Positions 28,180 through 36,867 are shown, counted from the stretch's first letter. The stretch: 64,000 nt of DNA from Parabacteroides sp. TM07-1AC (GCF_003480915.1 NZ_QUKD01000003.1:62001-126000), one strand, 5' to 3'. Notes: generated by a model not told the origin, from the sequence alone. A program made the numbers and translations.

Positions 28180-28278
28180 CAGTTGACAAGTGACAGTTGA
28201 CAGTTAGGCTTCGCATCCGGTAAACAAATCGGTAAAAGCCGAAATAACTGTCAACCGTCAACTGTCAACTGTCAACTA
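28175..28278. repeat. Inverted TTGACAG repeats between kinase and regulator
   Basis: AATTGACAGTTGACAAGTG units at 28175-28205 and inverse CTGTCAAC units at 28245-28278. The first TGA of the array is the kinase stop codon. Confidence 0.8.
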
Positions 28279-28292
28279 AATAAGTATTATTT

Positions 28293-29063
28293 ATGAAACT
28301 GACTTGTGCAATCATCGACGACGAGCCTTTGGCAATCAGCCTGCTGGAAAGTTATGTCAACAAGACCCCGTTCCTGGAACTTGCCGGGAAATACAACAGT
28401 GCGGTCAATGCCCTGCCCATACTCACCAAAGAGCCTGTCGACCTCCTGTTCCTGGACATCCAGATGCCCGAACTCAACGGCATGGAATTTTCCCGCATAC
28501 TGGAAGCCGAGACACGGATCATCTTCACAACGGCTTTCAGCCAATATGCACTCGACAGTTACAAGGTAAACGCTCTCGATTACCTGCTGAAACCGATCAG
28601 TTATGCCGACTTCCTGAAATCGGCCAACAAGGCACTGCAATGGTACGAACTGTTGCGGGAAGGGAAAGAGGGGAAAGCAGATCCCGGAAAAGACGGCCAG
28701 CCGACCGCCCCGGCAGCACAACCCCAGTCATCGATCGAAAGCATTTTTATCAAGACAGAATACAAACTGGTGCAGGTCGAACTCCGCAAGATATTATACA
28801 TCGAAGGACTGAAAGATTATGTCAAAATATTCATCGAAGGCGAACCGCATCCGATCCTCTCGCTGATGAGCATGAAAAGCCTGGAAGACATGCTGCCGAC
28901 CAACCGTTTCATCCGCGTACACCGTTCCTTCATCGTCCAGCCGGAAAAGATCAAAGTGATCGAACGCAACCGCATCGTCTTCGGCAAAGAATATATCCCC
29001 ATCTCCGACAACTACAAACAGAAGTTCATGGAGTTTCTGGCACAGAGGTCGCTACTGCCTTAG
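28293..29063 (+). CDS. LytTR-family response regulator
   Basis: 256 residues. The receiver domain (1-120) has the acidic pair DD at 9-10, phospho-acceptor Asp55 in LLFLDIQMPELNG, and Lys in YLLKPISY. A Pro/Ala-rich linker leads to the LytTR DNA-binding domain (about 150-255: ESIFIKTEYKLVQVEL, RFIRVHRSFIV). It pairs with the LytS-type kinase upstream and may control the neighbouring export operon. Its stop overlaps that of convergent dacB by 3 bp. Confidence 0.94.
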   Translation: MKLTCAIIDDEPLAISLLESYVNKTPFLELAGKYNSAVNALPILTKEPVDLLFLDIQMPELNGMEFSRILEAETRIIFTTAFSQYALDSYKVNALDYLLKPISYADFLKSANKALQWYELLREGKEGKADPGKDGQPTAPAAQPQSSIESIFIKTEYKLVQVELRKILYIEGLKDYVKIFIEGEPHPILSLMSMKSLEDMLPTNRFIRVHRSFIVQPEKIKVIERNRIVFGKEYIPISDNYKQKFMEFLAQRSLLP

Positions 29064-30529
29064 AAAAGTTGCAACAGCAACTTTTCCAGCCCCTTCGTCA
29101 TCTGCCCCATGCTACAGGAATAATTATTGGAGAAAACGGCAACAGCATAGCGTTTGCCGTCTTTGTCTATATACCCGGCATAACTACGTACTCCCGTTAT
29201 CCCGCCACTCTTCAAACGAGCTTTCCCTTGCAGCTTGCTTCCTTTCAACAGGTTGCGGACCGAGCCTTCCACACCCACCTGCGGCAATGACTCGAAGAAT
29301 GCCTCGGAAACCTCCGATTTTGTCGCCATATACACCAGCAGATCAGCAATAAACTCAGCCGATACCTTATCGGCTGGAGCCAGTCCGCTGCCGTCATGCA
29401 TCCGCAACGGATATACATCCAGCCCCTTCTTCCTCCAATGATCGAGTACCACCTGCACACCCCGTCCGAAAGAAGAGATCACCTCGTTTTTCCGGGGAAC
29501 ATATTGCAGACCGACCGTTTTCACCAGTGCATCCGCAAACAAATTATGACTGACATGATTCGTCACGCTCGCAATCTCTTTCAATGTTGGCGAATAAGTC
29601 GTTACAACCGGCTTCCTCTCGACTGTTTTCCACCGGCCGGCTTCCGATTCGATCCGGTAACAAGTCGGCTCCTTTCCTACCACAATACCTTCGCGCTCAA
29701 GGCAACCGGTCAGATATTCCGCCAGAAACAAAGCCGGATCGGGAATATCGCCTTTCAACACATAATTCTCACGGTTAGCAGGAACGACACCCTGTAAATA
29801 ACGCTCGCCGGACAACGGGGCACCGATTATATAAGCACTGTCCGACGCCGCCGCTTTCAGATAATTGATAAACCGCAGGGAAGGAATTGCCGGATCAGTC
29901 CCAACGACCTCCGGACGAGTTCCGGCAGCCCCCGTCTTCAGGGACAACTTATACATATTGTCGAACACCGAAAGCCCATAGCTTCCCGGCGCATAATAAT
30001 TCCCCATATCTTCCCGCAGCCATTTGATAGAAGCACCCTCCGTATCGAAAATACGTTCGTCGGCCACCACCGCCCCGGTGATCTTCCGGATACCCGCCTT
30101 CTTCAGCGCCGCTATCCATTCGGGAATAAAGGTATTCTGTGCGGGCGTATAACGATTCCTGTCGGGAGCGAAATGCGACGACCCCAGCGACGGGTCACCG
30201 CCTCCCCTGATATACAGATTTCCGTTCAGGACACCCTCTTTGATACTCCCGTCATGCTCCAGCGACGTAGCGTACCGATAATCGTCTCCCAATATTTCGA
30301 GAGCCGTAGCCGTCGCGACCGTTTTCAGGACAGAAGCCGGAGAAACCTCACGATCCTCGTCATAGCTGTAAACCGTTTTTCCATCCTGCACATCTTTCAC
30401 CACAATGGAGAAGGTCGCCCCCTTCATATAAGGGGCATTCAGCAATTGTTTTACAGGTTGGAGAGTCTGTGCCTTCGGCTGTGAAAGGCAGCCTAACAGC
30501 AAAGCTACACATAATATTTTCTTTATCAT
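29060..30529 (-). CDS. dacB: D-alanyl-D-alanine carboxypeptidase/endopeptidase (PBP4 type)
   Basis: 489 residues with a signal peptide. The catalytic SxxK is Ser66-Val-Leu-Lys69 (SPASVLKTVATA), the SxN motif is SHN in TNHVSHNLFADALV, and KTG appears as KSG (LKSGGITGVRSYAGY). These mark an S13 peptidase that trims peptidoglycan peptides in the periplasm. The length fits the family with its insert domain. Its 3' end overlaps the stop of the convergent response regulator gene, and its promoter faces that of 30589-31725. Confidence 0.94.
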   Translation of the reverse strand: MIKKILCVALLLGCLSQPKAQTLQPVKQLLNAPYMKGATFSIVVKDVQDGKTVYSYDEDREVSPASVLKTVATATALEILGDDYRYATSLEHDGSIKEGVLNGNLYIRGGGDPSLGSSHFAPDRNRYTPAQNTFIPEWIAALKKAGIRKITGAVVADERIFDTEGASIKWLREDMGNYYAPGSYGLSVFDNMYKLSLKTGAAGTRPEVVGTDPAIPSLRFINYLKAAASDSAYIIGAPLSGERYLQGVVPANRENYVLKGDIPDPALFLAEYLTGCLEREGIVVGKEPTCYRIESEAGRWKTVERKPVVTTYSPTLKEIASVTNHVSHNLFADALVKTVGLQYVPRKNEVISSFGRGVQVVLDHWRKKGLDVYPLRMHDGSGLAPADKVSAEFIADLLVYMATKSEVSEAFFESLPQVGVEGSVRNLLKGSKLQGKARLKSGGITGVRSYAGYIDKDGKRYAVAVFSNNYSCSMGQMTKGLEKLLLQLF

Positions 30530-30554
30530 CTTATTATCCTATTCCAGTTTATTT

Positions 30555-30577
30555 TATCTTTGTCACAGGCAAAGATA
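30555..30577. promoter_or_regulatory. Overlapping divergent -7 elements of dacB and the PerM-type gene
   Basis: TATCTTTG (30555-30562) reads right, and its inverse CAAAGATA (30570-30577) reads left. Only 7 bp lie between them, so the two transcripts would start across each other. No clear -33 boxes are seen. Confidence 0.5.
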
Positions 30578-30588
30578 AAAATTAAAAT

Positions 30589-31725
30589 ATGAACTCATTA
30601 TTTGAAAGGCCATTTACATTCGACCGTGTCACACGTATCGTATTCAGTATCGTCATCATCGGCGCATTGCTCTATCTGATCACCATACTGCGGACCGCGT
30701 TGCTTCCCTTCCTGATCGCATGGTTGCTGGCTTATATGATGCAACCTTTCGTGAAGTTTTTCCAATACAAGCTGAAGCTGAAAAGCCGTATCCTGGCTAT
30801 CATAGCCGTGATCATCTGCGCTTCGCTCGTTATCGGTACGGCAGCTGCACTGGTTGTTCCCTCCATCGCCCAGGAAGCCGAGAGAACTCTCAGCCTGATG
30901 CGTACGCACAATCCGGGTGAAGGATATATCCCGTTGATCCCCGAGTCCTGGATCACGTATCTGGAAACCAATGTGGACATCAACCAGCTGATGGAGCTTC
31001 TCAGCCGCGAGAACATACAGAATGCCATCAAGCAGCTGGCTCCCAAAGTATGGAATATCCTGTCGAACACTTTCTCCATCCTTTTCAGCATAACGATTAT
31101 CTTTGTGATCCTGTTATATTTCATTTTCATCCTGCTGGATTACGAGAAGATAGCCAACGGATGGATCAACCTGATCCCGGCGCATATCCGTCCTTTCGCC
31201 AAAGGGCTTGCCGACGACGTGGAGCAGAGCATGAACCGCTATTTCCGCGGCCAGTCGCTGATCGCATTGTGTGTCGGTGTCCTGCTGGCTATCGGATTCA
31301 AGATTGTAGGTTTCCCGTTGGGGGTTACACTCGGGCTGTTTATCGGAGTACTTAACCTGATCCCTTACCTGCAAACGATCGGACTGATCCCGATGATTAT
31401 CCTCAGCTTACTGAAGTCGGCAGAGACAGGACAAAATTTCTGGATCATTTTCGGATCGGGATTGCTGATACTCGGAATTGTCCAGTGCATCCAGGATTTA
31501 TACCTCACGCCCCGTATCATGGGAAAAGCGATGGGCCTGAATCCTGCCATCATTCTTCTTTCTTTATCCATTTGGGGAACTTTACTCGGATTTATCGGAT
31601 TGATCATCGCATTACCGCTTACGACACTCTGTCTCTCTTATTATAAGCGTTTTATCTTGCTGGAAGGGGATATTATTCCTCCTCCGCCAGCCGATATTCA
31701 ACCGGAGAAGAAAGAAAAAAAGTAA
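30589..31725 (+). CDS. AI-2E/PerM-family membrane permease
   Basis: 378 residues with about seven or eight membrane helices. The family features are the long periplasmic segment after the third helix, FRGQSLIALCVGVLLAIGF, and GVLNLIPYLQTIGLIPMIIL in the C-terminal half. Members export small molecules or ions (autoinducer-2, Na+/H+); which one applies here is not evident. It ends in a Lys/Glu tail and is followed by the tRNA-Lys gene. Confidence 0.9.
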   Translation: MNSLFERPFTFDRVTRIVFSIVIIGALLYLITILRTALLPFLIAWLLAYMMQPFVKFFQYKLKLKSRILAIIAVIICASLVIGTAAALVVPSIAQEAERTLSLMRTHNPGEGYIPLIPESWITYLETNVDINQLMELLSRENIQNAIKQLAPKVWNILSNTFSILFSITIIFVILLYFIFILLDYEKIANGWINLIPAHIRPFAKGLADDVEQSMNRYFRGQSLIALCVGVLLAIGFKIVGFPLGVTLGLFIGVLNLIPYLQTIGLIPMIILSLLKSAETGQNFWIIFGSGLLILGIVQCIQDLYLTPRIMGKAMGLNPAIILLSLSIWGTLLGFIGLIIALPLTTLCLSYYKRFILLEGDIIPPPPADIQPEKKEKK

Positions 31726-31753
31726 CTTTTTTCAAAAAAATATCCATCAGCTA

Positions 31754-31783
31754 TTGCAAATTAAAAAATAAACCCTACCTTTG
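31754..31783 (+). promoter_or_regulatory. Promoter of tRNA-Lys
   Basis: TTG (31754-31756), 19 bp, then TACCTTTG (31776-31783), about 51 bp ahead of the tRNA. Confidence 0.75.
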
Positions 31784-31834
31784 CACCCGCAATACAGAAG
31801 TAAAGCACACCGCAATACAAAGTATGCACAGGAT

Positions 31835-31907
31835 GATTCGCTAGCTCAGCAGGTAGAGCACATCCCTTTTAAGGATGGGGTCCTGGGTTCGAACCCCAGG
31901 CGGATCA
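31835..31907 (+). tRNA. tRNA-Lys (anticodon TTT)
   Basis: A 73-nt cloverleaf. The acceptor GATTCGC pairs with GCGGATC (one G-T), the D arm has GCTC...GAGC, the anticodon stem is CATCC/GGATG around loop CTTTTAA, and the T arm is CTGGG-TTCGAAC-CCCAG. The discriminator is A and CCA is not encoded. An accessory island begins just downstream. Confidence 0.97.
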
Positions 31908-31915
31908 CTCAAAAA

Positions 31916-31955
31916 AAAACAGCTTCAGATTTATTCTGAGGCTGTTTTCTTTTTA
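31916..31955 (+). terminator. Terminator of tRNA-Lys (first copy)
   Basis: A 14-bp stem with one mismatch (31916-31929/31935-31948) is followed by TTTTCTTTTTA. The same 40 bases recur at 33109-33148. Confidence 0.9.
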
Positions 31956-32095
31956 TAACCCGCCTAAGTTATTCACAACCGTGTTACAAGCTTTTGTTCA
32001 TATCCTATCAACAAAACAGTTAAAGCAACTAATATCAATAAATTAACCTGTTGATAACTATGTTAAAAAGCCTGTTGAAACAGGGTTACTACTTT

Positions 32096-33037
32096 TTATA
32101 TGCAATTCATAATAATACTAACCATCATTTCCTTTTCTTCCGTTCTCGACTCAGCAATCATAATAGTCAGTGCCACCAACGTATGATCAGCAATGCGCTT
32201 CTGTCCGTCTTCATCGTAAAGAATACCGTTCTTATCCAAGAAATAGAGAAAGACAGTAGCCGCAATACGTTTGTTGCCATCGCTAAAGCTATGATTTTTG
32301 GTGACAAAATAGAGCAAATTGGCAGCTTTCTCTTGTAGCGTTGGATAGACATCCTCTCCAGCAAAACTTTGATAAACATTACCGATACTGCCTTTAAAAG
32401 AATCGTCCTTCTCATGCCCGAACAAGTCCGAATCGGCATTGAAACGCATTTGGTCAATAATATTCCGGCATTCTTCATAAGTCAGTACATAGGTTGCTTC
32501 GCTTCCCTTAGGACGTTGCATGCATTGATGGTCGTAATCATCAAGCAGGGTCAGTGCCGTATTATAATTCTCAATCACGTTCAGCACTTGTTTGGCATCA
32601 AGAGCGTTCTGAGTGCGTTTCATGATACGGATAACTTCACCAAGCTGTTGCAAACGTTGGTCGTTAATGGCATAACCTTTGATGACGTAGTCTGTTAAGA
32701 CAGAATTAGCCCACTTACGAAAAACCACACCTCGTTTTGACTTAACTCTATACCCTACCGAAATAATCACATCAAGATTATAAAATTCCGTCTGTCGAAC
32801 CTGAGTTTTTCCCTCAATAGCACCATGACGTGTGGTGGTCGCAAATTTTGCGACTACCACTTCACCTTCTAATTCTTCGCGCAGAGCATTGGTAATGTGC
32901 TTACCAATCGTTTTCACATCTCTATCAAAAAGTTCAGCCATCTGCTGACGGTTTAACCATACGGTTTTTTCATTGATTGACACCGGCACTTCCAGTGTCA
33001 TTTCATTATCTCTGAATATTACAATCTTATTTTCCAT
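32096..33037 (-). CDS. RhuM-family protein with C-terminal Fic/Doc domain
   Basis: 313 residues from the ATG at 33037 (MENKIVIFRDNEM). Residues 1-130 match the RhuM virulence-protein domain (VWLNRQQMAELFDRDVKTIGKHI, QTEFYNLDVIISVGYRV). The C-terminal part is a Fic/Doc fold with an intact core motif HSFSDGNKR at 249-257. Fic proteins transfer AMP or phosphate to target proteins; RhuM-Fic fusions are common in mobile and defence regions, but their role is not settled. No antitoxin gene is adjacent. Confidence 0.88.
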   Translation of the reverse strand: MENKIVIFRDNEMTLEVPVSINEKTVWLNRQQMAELFDRDVKTIGKHITNALREELEGEVVVAKFATTTRHGAIEGKTQVRQTEFYNLDVIISVGYRVKSKRGVVFRKWANSVLTDYVIKGYAINDQRLQQLGEVIRIMKRTQNALDAKQVLNVIENYNTALTLLDDYDHQCMQRPKGSEATYVLTYEECRNIIDQMRFNADSDLFGHEKDDSFKGSIGNVYQSFAGEDVYPTLQEKAANLLYFVTKNHSFSDGNKRIAATVFLYFLDKNGILYDEDGQKRIADHTLVALTIMIAESRTEEKEMMVSIIMNCI

Positions 33038-33154
33038 ATCGCTAAAATTTTGATTACACACTTCCACAAAGATAACGAATTCTTTGATAACAAATTACAA
33101 ATCAAAAGAAAACAGCTTCAGATTTATTCTGAGGCTGTTTTCTTTTTAGGATTA

Positions 33155-33600
33155 CTATTCAATTACCGGGCGATCGTCCTCACCGTCGTCTTTGGACGGT
33201 GTGATATTGATAGTTGTTCGCTCTCCTTTTGCTGTTTGCGTCGTGTTCCGCAAAAGGGTACCGGGACGGAAACATAAACGTGCTTTCTTCAGCAAGGTTG
33301 AAGAGAAAGTTTCCACAGTCTCACTACCCTTACTCCCCATAATCAGCTGCAAACTACCGAGTTCCCCAAGCTGTATCACTTCACCACGTTCGAGTGCCTT
33401 CGTTGCAAATTTAACCATGCGGTCGAGAACCACTTTGACATCACCGCTCGATGCCGTTGAACTCTCCGCAATCAGATCGCATAATTCTTCAAAGCCACAG
33501 GTGCGCGTTGCACGCGTCTGGGCATATAAAGCTTTTCCTTACCTGCTTCTACTTCTTTACTCATGTTTTTTCTGAGAACCAAATGATACTGTACTGCCAT
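33155..33600 (-). pseudogene. HU-family DNA-binding protein, frameshifted
   Basis: The reading frame opens at the ATG 33600 (MAVQYHLVLRKNMSKEVEAG) and runs 25 codons, then shifts at 33523-33528, where an extra AT in a TATATA run breaks the frame. The rest continues in the other frame: AQTRATRTCGFEELCDLIAE, then VVLDRMVKFATKALERGEVI to the stop at 33155. Joined, it is a typical HU-like protein of about 147 residues, as found beside DUF4248 and VapE genes in Bacteroidales. Removing two bases restores the frame, so this is a recent mutation, slippage or an assembly error. It starts close to a palindromic operator. Confidence 0.8.
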
Positions 33601-33634
33601 AATCTGTATTGTTTTTAATAGTTGATAAATCGCG

Positions 33635-33650
33635 TTGTAATTAATTACAA
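33635..33650. promoter_or_regulatory. Palindromic operator upstream of the HU-like gene
   Basis: A perfect 16-bp palindrome TTGTAATTAATTACAA lies just downstream of a minus-strand -7-like TATCTTTA (33653-33660), where a repressor would block the start. Confidence 0.5.
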
Positions 33651-33798
33651 TGTAAAGATACGGCAGCCGAATACCCCTACTGAAACCTGGGATGACGGGA
33701 CGTGACGATGCGACACTTTATTTCGTTTATTAATCGATTAAAGCCTTGTTTATCTTACTCTTAATAGCTATATTTACAGTAGAAAAAACACAGAAACC

Positions 33799-34023
33799 AT
33801 GGAACAAAAAACATTTATCATCCGGGCATACGGTGTCGGCGAACTAGCCCTACTATACAATCCCCACCTCTCCCATCGCGGAGCCATCATGCAACTTTGG
33901 CGCTGGATCAACCATCACGGCATCCTCAAAGAAAAACTAACCGCCCTGGGTTACCATCCGGGAACACGCTGCTTCACCCCTAAACAGGTAGAATGTATTG
34001 TGGAACATTTAGGAGAACCTTAA
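33799..34023 (+). CDS. DUF4248 protein
   Basis: 74 residues matching the DUF4248 pattern: IIRAYGVGELALLYNP at the start, LWRWINHHGILKEKL in the middle and CFTPKQVECIVEHLGEP at the end. These small Bacteroidales proteins sit beside HU-like and VapE/primase genes, as here; the helical form suggests DNA binding. The function is unknown. A possible promoter is CTTG (33745-33748), 20 bp, TATATTTA (33769-33776). Confidence 0.85.
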   Translation: MEQKTFIIRAYGVGELALLYNPHLSHRGAIMQLWRWINHHGILKEKLTALGYHPGTRCFTPKQVECIVEHLGEP

Positions 34024-34051
34024 AAAATAATCAAAAAATATTTCATTTTTA

Positions 34052-34083
34052 TTTGCCTTATCGTAACTTATAAGTTACCTTTG
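34052..34083 (+). promoter_or_regulatory. Promoter and palindromic operator of the toxin-antitoxin remnant
   Basis: TTTG (34052-34055), 20 bp, then TACCTTTG (34076-34083). A perfect 16-bp palindrome GTAACTTATAAGTTAC (34063-34078) overlaps the -7 box, as expected for a site where a HigA-type antitoxin represses its own operon. Confidence 0.75.
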
Positions 34084-34104
34084 TAACAAAATAAAAAGCC
34101 AGCT

Positions 34105-34185
34105 ATGAAAAAAGTAAGAACAATTATTGCCTATAAAGATTATTTTGAACAGTTTTTGCTGTCACAACCAGAATATGGAAAATAA
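34105..34185 (+). pseudogene. Truncated HigB/RelE-type toxin
   Basis: The ORF encodes only 26 residues (MKKVRTIIAYKDYFEQFLLS, then QPEYGK). This matches the start of a HigB-like toxin usually of about 110 residues; an internal deletion has joined the first 23 or so codons to the end. It still overlaps the antitoxin start by 11 bp. The toxin cannot be active. The family match rests on the N-terminal sequence and the context. Confidence 0.7.
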
Positions 34186-34471
34186 TATAAAATCATGGAG
34201 CGATATTAAGGATAGTGTTTATGGTGAAATCGGAACACAACGCAGAGACGAACTTGAAAGAGAGTTTGAATCCTTAAAAATCGGATTGCTACTTCGCCAG
34301 GCTCGCGAAAAGAAAGCAATAACGCAGGAAGAATTAGGTGCACTTGTGAATAAAAAGCGTTCATATATTTCAAGAGTTGAAAATGATGCGAGTAATATCA
34401 CCCTGAAAACACTTTTCGATATTGTAGAGAAAGGTTTAGGAGCTAAACTTCATCTTGAAATAGTCTTTTGA
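34175..34471 (+). CDS. HigA-type antitoxin, XRE helix-turn-helix
   Basis: 98 residues from the ATG at 34175 (MENNIKSWSDIKDSVYG); an upstream in-frame start at 34127 would lie within the toxin remnant. The helix-turn-helix covers about 45-95 (LRQAREKKAITQEELGALVN, RSYISRVENDASNITLKTL). It is intact although its toxin is destroyed, and a matching palindrome lies on its promoter, so it may persist as a regulator. A strong terminator follows. Confidence 0.85.
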   Translation: MENNIKSWSDIKDSVYGEIGTQRRDELEREFESLKIGLLLRQAREKKAITQEELGALVNKKRSYISRVENDASNITLKTLFDIVEKGLGAKLHLEIVF

Positions 34472-34478
34472 TTATAAT

Positions 34479-34526
34479 AAAAATAGCTCCCGACCGAAAA
34501 GAAACGGGTCGGGAGCTATTTTTTTT
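34479..34526 (+). terminator. Terminator after the antitoxin gene
   Basis: A 17-bp perfect stem (34479-34495/34507-34523) with an 11-nt loop and a T-run to 34526. The A-rich left side would allow termination from both directions. Confidence 0.92.
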
Positions 34527-34565
34527 CGGTCAAGAGCTGTTTCGGAAAAGGGTACGGGACGATTT

Positions 34566-34710
34566 CGGGTGGAGAAGGTGGAGATAAAAAGGTGTTTTGG
34601 GTAACTTTTATAAATAGTTGGAGGCATTTGGAGGGGTACCGATGCTAAATGGGAATATACAATATATTAAAAGTAGGGAAATACGTTTTCATCTCCACCT
34701 TCTCCACCCG
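34566..34710. repeat. 20-bp inverted repeats with 105-bp spacer
   Basis: 34566-34585 and 34691-34710 are perfect inverted repeats with a GGTGGAGAAGGTGGAG core. They lie between the antitoxin terminator and the end of the VapE-type gene. No ORF is inside. Confidence 0.8.
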
Positions 34711-34716
34711 GAAACA

Positions 34717-36867
34717 TTAGAAAGGCAAGGATATTTGCGGATTTTCATTCTCTTTCCCAGGTTCATCATCAGCATGTTCATATTGTTTATCAACCGGTTC
34801 ATCAGCACCTATTTCATAGGAAGAGATTCCCTGCTGGATAGATTTCACTTCGTCGAACGTGAGCTCTATGACAGTAAAAAGACGTTTGCCATTACGAACA
34901 AAATGTTCGAAACCTGCCCTTTTCAGCATTTTTCCGAGGTTAACCACGTTGATTTTTGTAATGGGCATACGTGTCTTTTCGGCTATTTTAGCCAGGATTT
35001 CACTGCTGGATAACTGCAAAAAAGCCTCAAAACGACGGGGTTTACGAAAATAAGTATAGAACAGCTCTTCTTCCGGACTACTCTGCTGGAAAGGTTCGTT
35101 GTTTGCATTGATCTCCGTAATATCGGTATCAGAGAACCAACATTTGAAACCATCCTTATACAAAGCCAATGCCTGAGCATACACGTTCTTATAATCGACA
35201 GGAGACAGATAGTCTATCCGCGCCGCTTCGAAACAAAGGAAACGACGCGAACCGGTACGGTCGCTCAACACCTGACTGTCATTCACCGTGGCGGCAAACG
35301 ACGCACGCCGCTCGTAGGTCTCCGAATTATGTGCATAGGCACGCCGCTCGTGCACATAGTTTTTTGTGATCATCGCCTTCAGCCGGTTCAGTTCCATGCT
35401 GCTCTGTCCCGAAAGCTCGTCCAGGAGGATCAGGAAGCAGTCACTCAGAAGCAGGGAAGCATCCTTCGAAGAGGGATCGAGATTACCGGAATAGGTGTAC
35501 TCGCGCAGTTCGGGCGGTACCAGGTTACGGCACCAGGTTGTTTTTCCCAATCCCTGTCCCCCACTCAGCAGCAATACAGTATGATTCTCCATATTAGTGT
35601 CTATGGCGCACGCTACGGCGGCAACAAGCCATTTGCGGAGACAGGTCAACCAGTATTCAGGGCGGGTGGTGCTGACGGTCGAAGCTAGCCAGGCAATATG
35701 GTCGGTCTCCCCGTCCCAGGCGGGCAGCTTGCTGAAATAGGATTTGAAAGGATCGAACTCTTTGCTGAAACCGGAATGGATCACCGAACGCAACTCCGAG
35801 ATTTTACAGAAGATACCGTTCAGCTGAAGGTTACACCAGACCGTGTTTTCCCAGTAATCGGTGACCGGATGGTATTTCTGGCTTTTGGCTCTTTTATCAC
35901 GATATTCCACCAGGTTACGGACGACATTCTTCCGCAGGTAGAAATGCTTTGACAGATATTCCTGGATACACTCTACTTTCTTCCCGTTCGCCTTCTTCGA
36001 ATTGGTATTGTGTTCCTCTTTGTGGCTATAGGCACTTGTTATCGCGCTGAGTACTTCTTCGGCGGAAAGATCGGTGAAGTTTTCCCCGCAATAGTCTGCC
36101 AGCCGTTGCTCGGGTACTCCCAGGCGGTTACAGAGACAAGCGTAATGATAGACGTAGTTGTTGCGGTTGCCTTCCTCATACCGTTCCTGTTTGTCGAGTT
36201 GCTTACGTGCCTTTTCAAACAAACCGATGGCAGTACGTGCAGGCTTCGGAAGTTTCGCTTCCTGCCCTCGGGGAGGCAGCAGCGGCAGGTCGTCGGGTAA
36301 CGCTTCGCCGGCATCCTGCCAGTCGTCGAAACGGGGAGAGATATAAAGCGACGGATCACTGGATACGAAGCAAAGGCGGCCCACGTCGCTTCCCGAAGCA
36401 TCGATCTCCACACCTAGCAGCTGTTCGTACCAAACTTTGATCGTATTGTAAATGATCCGGTGGTTCTTCGGGAGCAGTTCGATATTCACGGCTGACCAGG
36501 TGATAATTTTCAGCCCTTGTCCGCCGGGACTCAGAAAGCTGGCAACTGTATAGACAGACTCATTGATCGTCGCGCGCAGGCGAGCGATGGTCTCCACCGG
36601 CTGATGGTCGATATCAAGGATCAAAAGCGGATTGTAGCGGGTGATGTCAGTTTCCTTACGTACATTCCGGTAGGTAGCAGAGACGGTAAAAGCGTTGAGC
36701 GAACGTTTGATCCGGTCGGCGGTAGCCCGGTCGCCTGCTTTCAACGCAGCTTGGTGCAGGCTGACAGTTGTTTCATACTTTCCGTCACGGATGTCGTAGA
36801 GAATCTCGATAAGCGGCTTGTTACCCTGACAATACCTGAAACTAGTGAAAAGAGTTGCTTCTATCAT
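34717..36867 (-). CDS. VapE/VirE-type primase-helicase (BT4734-like N-terminus)
   Basis: 716 residues. Residues about 45-190 match the BT4734/VirE N-terminal, primase-like domain (NPLLILDIDHQP, GSDVGRLCFVSSDP). A middle helical part is followed by a superfamily 3-like ATPase: Walker A GGQGLGKT (437-444), Walker B LILLDELSG (479-487), arginine-finger region TGSRRFLCF (538-546). The C-terminus is acidic. Such proteins replicate mobile DNA or belong to the Bacteroidales DUF4248/HU cassette, as here. The promoter region holds a long hairpin (36918-36942). Confidence 0.85.
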   Translation of the reverse strand: MIEATLFTSFRYCQGNKPLIEILYDIRDGKYETTVSLHQAALKAGDRATADRIKRSLNAFTVSATYRNVRKETDITRYNPLLILDIDHQPVETIARLRATINESVYTVASFLSPGGQGLKIITWSAVNIELLPKNHRIIYNTIKVWYEQLLGVEIDASGSDVGRLCFVSSDPSLYISPRFDDWQDAGEALPDDLPLLPPRGQEAKLPKPARTAIGLFEKARKQLDKQERYEEGNRNNYVYHYACLCNRLGVPEQRLADYCGENFTDLSAEEVLSAITSAYSHKEEHNTNSKKANGKKVECIQEYLSKHFYLRKNVVRNLVEYRDKRAKSQKYHPVTDYWENTVWCNLQLNGIFCKISELRSVIHSGFSKEFDPFKSYFSKLPAWDGETDHIAWLASTVSTTRPEYWLTCLRKWLVAAVACAIDTNMENHTVLLLSGGQGLGKTTWCRNLVPPELREYTYSGNLDPSSKDASLLLSDCFLILLDELSGQSSMELNRLKAMITKNYVHERRAYAHNSETYERRASFAATVNDSQVLSDRTGSRRFLCFEAARIDYLSPVDYKNVYAQALALYKDGFKCWFSDTDITEINANNEPFQQSSPEEELFYTYFRKPRRFEAFLQLSSSEILAKIAEKTRMPITKINVVNLGKMLKRAGFEHFVRNGKRLFTVIELTFDEVKSIQQGISSYEIGADEPVDKQYEHADDEPGKENENPQISLPF

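Larger units (their letters stand above)
31909..33148. repeat. 47-bp direct repeats bracketing the RhuM-Fic gene
   Basis: 31909-31955 and 33102-33148 are identical except for one base and include a whole terminator hairpin. The unit between them (31956-33101) holds only the RhuM-Fic gene. This fits insertion by a duplication-forming recombination, or capture of a gene-plus-terminator unit. Confidence 0.85.

Noticed and set aside
28304..29290. Long ORF of 328 codons in another frame of the response regulator
   Set aside because: The receiver and LytTR domains lie in the frame 28293-29063; the other frame is His/Arg/Gln-rich and runs into antisense dacB.
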